This document shows, piece by piece, positions 57,690 through 64,000 of a stretch of 64,000 nucleotides of DNA (positions are counted from its first letter, which is position 1; every line of letters starts with the position of its first letter). This DNA is from Azolla caroliniana (taxonomy: Eukaryota > Polypodiophyta). Location of the stretch: positions 19,220,001 through 19,284,000 of the forward strand of contig JBHGNT010000013.1 of the NCBI GenBank assembly GCA_043228905.1, written 5' to 3'. The position numbers and the translations under genes were made by a program. The notes beneath the pieces were generated by a model, which did no database searches, was not told the DNA's origin, and saw nothing but the letters and a program-made list of their open reading frames with translations.

Positions 57690-59151
57690 GTTGATTCGTC
57701 AAAGACCACATCCCGACTTACGCGAACCTTCCAAGTAGAGGGGTTGAAGCACTTGTACCCCTTTATCCCCAGTGAGTACCCCATGAGGATACACTACTCC
57801 GACTTGGGATCTAGCTTTTGCCGCTTTTCATCGGGAATATGCACATATGCGATTGAGCCGAATATCCTTACATGGGATAGATCTAACTTCTTTCCATAAT
57901 ACTTCTCGTGAGGAGTGACCTCATGCACTTCAGATGTTGTGCACCGATTGATGATGTAGACGACAATATTTGCAGCTTCTGCGCAATATGACTTGGGCAT
58001 ATGCTTCTCATTGAGCATGGCCCGTGCTACTTCGAGGATGTGTTCATTCTTGCGTTCAGCTACACCATTCTGTTGTGGTGTGTGTCGGCAAGTGAATTAT
58101 CACTGAATTCGTTCTTGGCGATGGTATTTCGTGAATGCATCAGAGAAGTATTCCTTTCCTCCTTTTGACCGACGACATCGTACATGGCAGCCGGTTGTCT
58201 TTTCGACTTCGCTTTTGAATTTTTGGAAGTGTGAAGACACTTCGCTTTTCATCCTCATGGGAAAGATCCATGTGTATCTAGAGAAGTTGTCGATGAAGGT
58301 AACATAGTACCGACATCCTCCGAATGTGGCCGTCTGTGCCGGTCCCCACACATCCGAGTGGACTACGTCCAATAGGCTTTGCTCACGTTGCTCTCATTTG
58401 GGAACAGGTGCCGATGTTGCTTGCTGAATTGGCATGCCTCATATACTCCTTCATTCTCTTTCTCTTTGAAGGTCGAGAGCCCGATGACGACTCCTTTCGA
58501 TTGCATCGCCTTGAGTTTGTTGAGATTGATATGGCTGATTCTTTTATGTCATAGCTCTATGTCAGTGTCGGCTTTGAGGCCCTTTGCAAACATGGCCGAT
58601 TTTTCCTCGTTTGATTGGAGGATAAACATTTGGCCTTCCCTTCGACCACGAGCAATTAGTCGACATTCCTTCTCGATTAAGCAACCACCTTGGTTGAATA
58701 GAACTTGCATCCCTTGCTCCAAGATTTGGCCGATCGAGACCAAATTCTTCGTTATGGTGGGTACATGCAAGACATTTCTTTTACAAGTTTGTTCACCTTC
58801 TTTCCCGAATGGGACATTGCCGACATGCTGAATCAGATGAGTGATATTGTCTCCAGTTTCAACATAACCGAGTCGATCCAGCTCTTGTAAGTCTCGGAAC
58901 CATTCTTAATGAGAAGTCATATGGTTCGAGGCACCGGAGTCGATGAACCATACATCTTCCGAACTAGAGGCATTATTCAAAGTAGAAGCCGCCATAGAAT
59001 TTTCTCTATGTTTCATCACAAACATTCCACCATGATCATCATAGTCAGAGATGGTGGCGTAATTGGTTAGTTGTCGGCTTGTGGAAGTTGACCGCGCTTC
59101 TTCTTTCGACACTCTTCTTCGTGGTGGCCGATTTTGCCGCAATATCTGCAT
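57690..59151 (-). pseudogene. Copia-2 protease and integrase
   Basis: Protease DVWFIDSGASNHMTSH (about 58955-58908) with DSG. Pre-integrase HVPTITKNLVSIGQILEQG (58770 down). Integrase core MDVVHSDVWGPAQTATFGGC and YVTFIDNFSRYTW (58372-58100). Further on is NEKHMPKSYCAEAANIVVYI, then YYGKKLDLSHVRIFG (58018-57794). Frames are broken by stops at each gap. Confidence 0.84.
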
Positions 59152-59934
59152 TCGATCGATTTTTGTGGGCTTGGACTGGCATGGAAGCTCCCCCTTCTTT
59201 CGAACGTTCCTCGATTGTTGCCAACGTCTTGCCGGTAATGGGAGTTGTTTTCATAGGTCGGAGCTCGTCCAACTCGTCCTTGGCCGAATCGGCCTCTTCT
59301 TGCTCGGCTGTGTCCTCTTCCTCCATCGGAGTGTGTGTAGAGCATATGGCCTTCCGAGGCATTGCTCTTAGTTTGAACATGATTTTCTTCAACCAATAAA
59401 ATTGATTGAAGATCGAAGAAAGAGGGAGGATTCTCCCTTGCTAGAACGGCGGTTCTCATCGCATCGAACCGTGGTGCGAAGCCGCCGAAGCATATTTGCA
59501 CCATCTCTTCATCATCCACATTGACGCTTATTGCGCTGAGTGAATCACAAAGCTCCTTGACCTTCAAGGTGTAGCTTGTGATGGACATATCCCTTTGTTG
59601 GATATTATTCAACTCTTGGCGAAGTTGAAGCTTTCTTGCGTTGTGTTGGTTGCGAAAATCTTCCTAAGATTCTCCCATGCTTCCTTCGGCGTATCGGCTT
59701 CTCGAATGTAGCCGAGTATGTGTTCATGAACACACGTCGCCAAGCAATACATTACTCGACTTGCCGCTTGCTCCCATGTTGAGTAGCCGGCGTCCTTTGA
59801 TTTTCTTGTGCTCCTTTAATGTAGCTCCAATAGTCTTGGCCGACAAGGTATTGGTGCATCTTGTACTCCCAAGATGCGAAGTTGTTTCGGTCCAACTTCT
59901 CACTAGGGAGAGCGCTCCCCATTTGAGTATTCAT
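59067..59934 (-). pseudogene. Copia-2 gag
   Basis: ATG 59934 starts MNTQMGSALPSEKLDRNNFA and SWEYKMHQYLVGQDYW, the conserved gag N terminus, then a stop. A second open frame (59612-59067) gives SYTLKVKELCDSLSAISVNV and a basic linker, ending in the CCHC knuckle CRYCGKIGHHEEEC. Confidence 0.86.
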
Positions 59935-60009
59935 GGCGTTCGATGTAGATTTCTTCCTTCTTCTTCTCTTTTGAATATGAGCTATGTAGTGGCACTATGA
60001 TAGCGATGA

Positions 60010-60483
60010 TGTTATGTACACATAACGTTGGTGAGGGTAGGTCACTAATATTTACATTAGTGAAGGGTATGTTCACTATTATTAAAAAGGGGACTAATGA
60101 TTGGATAGAATGAATGATATGTGCATGCACTATCATGATTTAGACAACCAATGAATAGAGAGCCTTTTAGAAAGGCACATCTATTCAAGGGGCCTAGGAA
60201 AAGGTATAAATATGAGGCTTAGCTACCCTCATAAGCATCATCACGTCGGAAGGCTGCTGTCGTAGACACCGGTGGTGCGGGCTAGGCTTTCGTCTCGACG
60301 ATCGTGTTTATCTCTTCCAAGGTATTAGTCATCCTAATATCCGGCGGTATGGGACGTCGGTGGTAGGTTGGCTATGTCTAGATCATAGCTCGGGGGTGGT
60401 CGGGTGGAACGGGTTCTTCTATCCAATCTATTTTCTTCCTTATTACTTGATTTGGTCTATTGATTAGTAATAGACTCTTAACA
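60010..60483 (+). repeat. Gypsy 5' LTR
   Basis: TGTTATGTAC ... CTCTTAACA, 474 bp, with GGTATAAATATGAGG (TATA box) at about 60200. It ends one base before the primer site. Confidence 0.85.
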
Positions 60484-60484
60484 G

Positions 60485-60496
60485 TGGTATCAGAGC
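60485..60496 (+). other. Gypsy primer binding site
   Basis: TGGTATCAGAGC, the exact complement of the plant initiator-Met tRNA 3' end, one base after the LTR. Confidence 0.92.
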
Positions 60497-60823
60497 TTTT
60501 ACTAACAATTTTTTTGTTGTTTTGATGTTTTTTGCGTGTGAGCGAGGGGGATCTAACAAGGCTCGTCATGCTCTTCTCAGGATCAAAACAACACTCTAAA
60601 CCCGGTATTCTTCTTTTTTGATCTCTTCTCTTTTTCTATTATGCGTTCTTTATGGTCGAATCAAATTGGTATTACGTTTTATTCTCTTTCTTTCTACCTC
60701 CTACTACGCTACGATTTTACTTATTATTATGCATCGGGCCGAGCGTGTTTGCACTAATCGCACACGCTTATCTCATGGCCGTTTTGCATATGATGTTGAG
60801 TATACCACTCTTCCCCTCTATTG

Positions 60824-61155
60824 AGCCATCACTTGGCCTATTCTAAGGGATGATGTGGCCTTGACGAGGTGTATGTTGCCTACCTATGCCACTCTACTCT
60901 CTATTAAGCCATCAATTGGCCGATTCTATGGGATGTTGTGGCCTTGACAAGGTATACGTAGCTTACATATGCCACTTTCCTTTTTAATTAGCCATCAATT
61001 GGCCGATTCTAAGGGATGATGTGGCCTTGACGAGGTATATGTCACTTACCTATGCCACTTTCCTCTTTAATTAGCCATTACTTGGCCGATTCTAGGGATA
61101 TGTGGTGGTCTTGAGGAGGTGCATGTCAACTACCCTAGGGTTTCGTATCTTAGGG
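60824..61155. repeat. 83-bp tandem repeat in Gypsy leader
   Basis: AGCCATCAATTGGCCGATTCTA and GGGATGATGTGGCCTTGACGAGG recur at 60824, 60907, 60990 and 61073: four imperfect units of exactly 83 bp between PBS and gag. The remaining leader to 62123 has no recognised gene. Confidence 0.92.
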
Positions 61156-62123
61156 CATGTTTGATTCCATACACCTAATTGTTGATTATTCTAATTAAAT
61201 TTTAATTTCATAAGTATTGTTTCACTTATATGATTTTCTAGTAATTATTATTTACCCGCCCACAATTAACTCTCCTTTTTCCACTTCCTTTTCATGTATA
61301 AAGTATTTACATCGTTTATTTTTAATGTAACCTTTACGTGTAGACTATTTTTTTTGTATGGAGTGGCTTGTTGAACGATTTTTTTTCAACGGGTCATCTA
61401 GGTTTAACTCTTATCATCAAGCCTTAGAAAACGAGTAAAACCATATGAGTTCCCTTATTGATGTTTTACTCATGGATTTGAGTATTACATCTTTGCGCAC
61501 AACACCGTCATCACTTGTATCAATTTGTGGCTTATGTCACAATTGTGCAAGTTATAACAATCATATTGGGATGTATATGTGCATACCTTGCACTTCCCAT
61601 TTATTTGTGACATTGTTTTTTTCGTAGGTAACACATGGGTTCTTTTTTTTTTTTTACCCTTGTTTTCGTCACTACTTAACTCTTATGAGTAGTGCCTTAT
61701 TTTATCATTTTATCATCACGTTTGCTTATTGCTCGCAAGACTAGAATATTACTTGTGAGTGCACTTGTTTTTTCACGTAATACACTTTCTCGACCATATA
61801 ATACATGATGGGTTGGCATTAATATAAGGCTATCTAGGAAATTTCATTGATGTAAGAACCATGGTTGAGCCTCGGGGAGCCGCCATGATTACTCAAGATA
61901 GAGATCCGAGAAATACATCTTAGCTATGTTTTCCCCCATGGTTTTTAAAACACCATAGTGTTACCATAGTTATCGGATCTCGAATCACATCTCATATGTC
62001 TAGAGGGGTAAAGACATGAGATACTTTCTTGGATAAAGTTCTTTCAATCAAAATTTCAAGCATTCATTTTGCTTGTGTATTTTCTGAACCTCCTTATTTT
62101 ATTGCATACCCACAGCGTGCATC

Positions 62124-64000
62124 ATGGAACAAGTTTTGAACGCAGTTGGAACGATCTCTCCAAATGAGACCTCTCAACCCCAATCCGCATCTCGCACACA
62201 AGCTGAGATCACTATTGAGCAATTGCTCACTACTACCTTGAATCAATTGGCCGAAATGAGACAGGCCAATATGGCATTGGAAAAGAAATTCCAAGAATTA
62301 ACTATTGAGTCCAAGAAAGAAGGTGAACCTTCCTTCGTAGTCACGCCTTTCAAGGGAGATAAGAAAGAAAGAAACGAGGAGGCCATTAGCACTTGGCTTG
62401 GTCGTTGGGAGTCTCACTTTGAGCTTCATCCCAAGCCCGATGCAGTAAAAATTGGTTATGTCGGTCGTGAGTTAGGTGGTCGAGCTGCTGCTTGGTGGCG
62501 TGGCCTAAGGACCGCAAAAAACTTACCCACAACTTGGGAAGGTTTCGTTGATGTTTTTAAGAAACAATTCTTGCAGCCACCTTCTCAAACCGAACAAGCG
62601 CAACACTTGCTCACATTGTCTAGTAAGCCATTTACCTCTCTCGAGGATTATGTGCATCACGCTCGGACCCAGATCCAAAAATCAGGACTTACGGGTGAGA
62701 AATGGTTTGTCGCTTGTTTTTTGAATGGTATTCCCAATGGGGATTATCATTGGATTGTCCATGACAAGGACCCCACAACTTTCGAGGAAGCCGTCAACAT
62801 TGTGCTGCGATACCATAGGACTTCCAAGAAAGACCACAATAAACCTGAGTTCGCCAAAACTCCGAATGTCAAGTTCATTGGGAAACGTAAGCAATCCAGT
62901 GACACTCTTGTCCGCGACTCAAAGAAACCGAACCTCTTCTGTGCATATTGCAAGAAGCGGGGCCACACAAAGGATACCTGTCGTCGTCTTGAGAGGAAGT
63001 CAATGAACACCCCTCCTCAAGACAAATCTACGAGTCACACAGGTGAGTCTTTTGATATTGTTGAAGTTCATACCAATCACTTAAGTTTATGTGAATGCAC
63101 TTTTCCTTCACATTTACTTGGACCTAATGATTTACTCCGAGCAGTCGGATATATCAATGGAACACAAGCACATTTCTTGTTTGATTCCGGTAGTTCTCAC
63201 AATTTTCTTAATGATCACTTTGTGCAGCAAATGGAGCTCCACATAAACGCAAGTGATCATATCTATCAAGTTCACATGGCAAATGGAAACGTTCAATACA
63301 TCAGTGGCATTGTTTGTCAACTGCCAATTCAAATAGATACTTATTTGGAGAAGCTTGACTTTCATGTTATGAAATTACAATCCGCAGATGTCATTTTAGG
63401 ATATCCTTGGTTTTTTAATAAAAACCCTTCTTTGTCCATTGATTGGGTTAATCACTCAATCACATTTGAACTTAATAATTGTAAACATTTTATTCAATGT
63501 TCCAAACTTCCTTCTCATTCACTTGTGTCTTCTAAATCTTTAAGTGAGTATTCTAGTTCATTAATTTATTCGTGTGTAATTGATCCTGCGGTTCAATTTT
63601 ATTATTTTAATATTGACGCCACACAATTACCACATTTTGAGCAACGATTACTTGACTCTATTTTAGAGGATTTTCAAGATGTGTTTCCTACTGAATTACC
63701 GCTTACTTTACCACCTAAACGTAATGTGGACCATCAAATTGAACTCATCCCTGGGGCTGCTCCTGTGAGCATTCCACCTTACCGACTTAGTCGATTAGAA
63801 GAGGATGAGATCGCTAAACAACTTAAGGAATACTTGAGTATGGGCCACACTAGGTATAGTAAATCACCTTGGGGTGCGCCAGTTCTATTAGTCAAGAAGA
63901 AGGAAGGTTCGTGGCGAATGTGTATCAATTATCGCCGTTTGAATAAAATGACAATTAAGAATGCATATCCATTACCTCGTGCCGATGATTTGATTGATCG
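62124..64000 (+). CDS. Gypsy gag-pol polyprotein, open to window edge
   Basis: From ATG 62124 I read 625 codons with no stop. Gag (about 70-250) contains [20 protein letters not shown] and AAAWWRGLR. The CCHC knuckle is [14 protein letters not shown] (C273, C276, H281, C286). The aspartic protease has [12 protein letters not shown] (D354, S355, G356) and ILGYPWF (424-430). RT begins with [38 protein letters not shown] (from W583) and [17 protein letters not shown], then the window ends before the YVDD box. The style resembles chromovirus-like Gypsy elements, but integrase is needed to decide. Gag, protease and RT in one frame fits Ty3/Gypsy polyproteins. Confidence 0.93.
   Translation, partial: MEQVLNAVGTISPNETSQPQSASRTQAEITIEQLLTTTLNQLAEMRQANMALEKKFQELTIESKKEGEPSFVVTPFKGDKKERNEEAISTWLGRWESHFELHPKPDAVKIGYVGRELGGRAAAWWRGLRTAKNLPTTWEGFVDVFKKQFLQPPSQTEQAQHLLTLSSKPFTSLEDYVHHARTQIQKSGLTGEKWFVACFLNGIPNGDYHWIVHDKDPTTFEEAVNIVLRYHRTSKKDHNKPEFAKTPNVKFIGKRKQSSDTLVRDSKKPNLFCAYCKKRGHTKDTCRRLERKSMNTPPQDKSTSHTGESFDIVEVHTNHLSLCECTFPSHLLGPNDLLRAVGYINGTQAHFLFDSGSSHNFLNDHFVQQMELHINASDHIYQVHMANGNVQYISGIVCQLPIQIDTYLEKLDFHVMKLQSADVILGYPWFFNKNPSLSIDWVNHSITFELNNCKHFIQCSKLPSHSLVSSKSLSEYSSSLIYSCVIDPAVQFYYFNIDATQLPHFEQRLLDSILEDFQDVFPTELPLTLPPKRNVDHQIELIPGAAPVSIPPYRLSRLEEDEIAKQLKEYLSMGHTRYSKSPWGAPVLLVKKKEGSWRMCINYRRLNKMTIKNAYPLPRADDLID

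Larger units (their letters stand above)
55250..60009 (-). mobile_element. Copia-2: degenerate Ty1/Copia element, 5' end interrupted
   Basis: Minus-strand element with 3' LTR 55250-55644, polypurine tract (TTGAGGGGGCA, 55645-55655), RT-RNase H, integrase, protease and gag in reverse order up to ATG 59934. A Gypsy LTR begins at 60010, only about 75 bp upstream of gag, and no Copia-2 primer site or 5' LTR precedes it. The rest should lie beyond the Gypsy element outside the window. Confidence 0.87.
60010..64000 (+). mobile_element. Ty3/Gypsy LTR retrotransposon, 3' part outside window
   Basis: 5' LTR 60010-60483, PBS at 60485, an untranslated leader of about 1.6 kb and an uninterrupted gag-pol frame from 62124 to the window edge. 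It is inserted in the Copia-2 leader. The open frame and canonical PBS make it the least decayed retroelement in the window. Integrase and 3' LTR should lie beyond base 64000. Confidence 0.9.

Overview
This window is plant nuclear DNA, most likely from a fern. The evidence is a pentatricopeptide (PPR) gene built from very regular PLS units, a land-plant AGC-VIII kinase with the DFD motif and a plant mitochondrial acyl carrier protein, together with long introns, GA/CT microsatellite blocks and a large mass of nested transposons. The fern assignment is inferred from the style of the PPR repeats and the genome texture, not from a database match.

Layout. 1-2304 is the 3' part of a PLS-class PPR gene (+). 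2305-16780 is AT-rich gene-poor DNA holding decayed retroelements: LINE 3' ends at 3.5-4.2 kb (+), 9.6-11.6 kb (-) and 13.6-14.4 kb (+), and Copia fragments at 4.9-6.0 kb (-) and 14.8-15.6 kb (+). A purine/pyrimidine microsatellite block (16.8-18.0 kb) leads into a two-exon D6PK-like AGC1 kinase gene (18244-20739, +). After a quiet interval comes a two-exon mitochondrial acyl carrier protein gene (30923 down to 25244, -), whose 5.3 kb intron holds Copia gag and LINE remnants.

31.1-55.2 kb is a cluster of four related Mutator-like (MULE) elements whose genes all lie on the minus strand. MULE-1 (31107-39547) is the most complete. It has ~140 bp terminal inverted repeats (TIRs), a SWIM/zinc-finger transposase gene with one frameshift, and a five-exon ULP1-like C48 cysteine protease gene with its catalytic residues in place. 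It also carries arrays of an 11-bp motif, GGTYRCCCAAC, near its ends, and several minisatellites. MULE-2 (39570-41773) and MULE-3 (41876-43779) are internally deleted relatives. MULE-4 (50706-55249) is a decayed longer copy.

LTR retrotransposons are stacked on this cluster. Copia-1 (43780 to about 50700, +) lies between MULE-3 and MULE-4. It contains a nested solo LTR (43887-44751) and a hAT-like MITE (47003-47551). Copia-2 (55250-60009, -) truncates MULE-4. A Ty3/Gypsy element (from 60010, +) interrupts the 5' leader of Copia-2. Its gag-pol frame (62124 onward) is open to the window edge, so it looks youngest. Both Copia reverse transcriptases have lost a YVDD aspartate.

Host functions represented are organelle RNA processing (PPR), auxin-transport-type kinase signalling and mitochondrial type II fatty acid/lipoate synthesis. 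They do not form an operon-like unit. The most noteworthy system is the MULE family: transposase plus SUMO-protease-like gene, terminal motif arrays, and a palindrome inside the TIR whose arms covary between copies.
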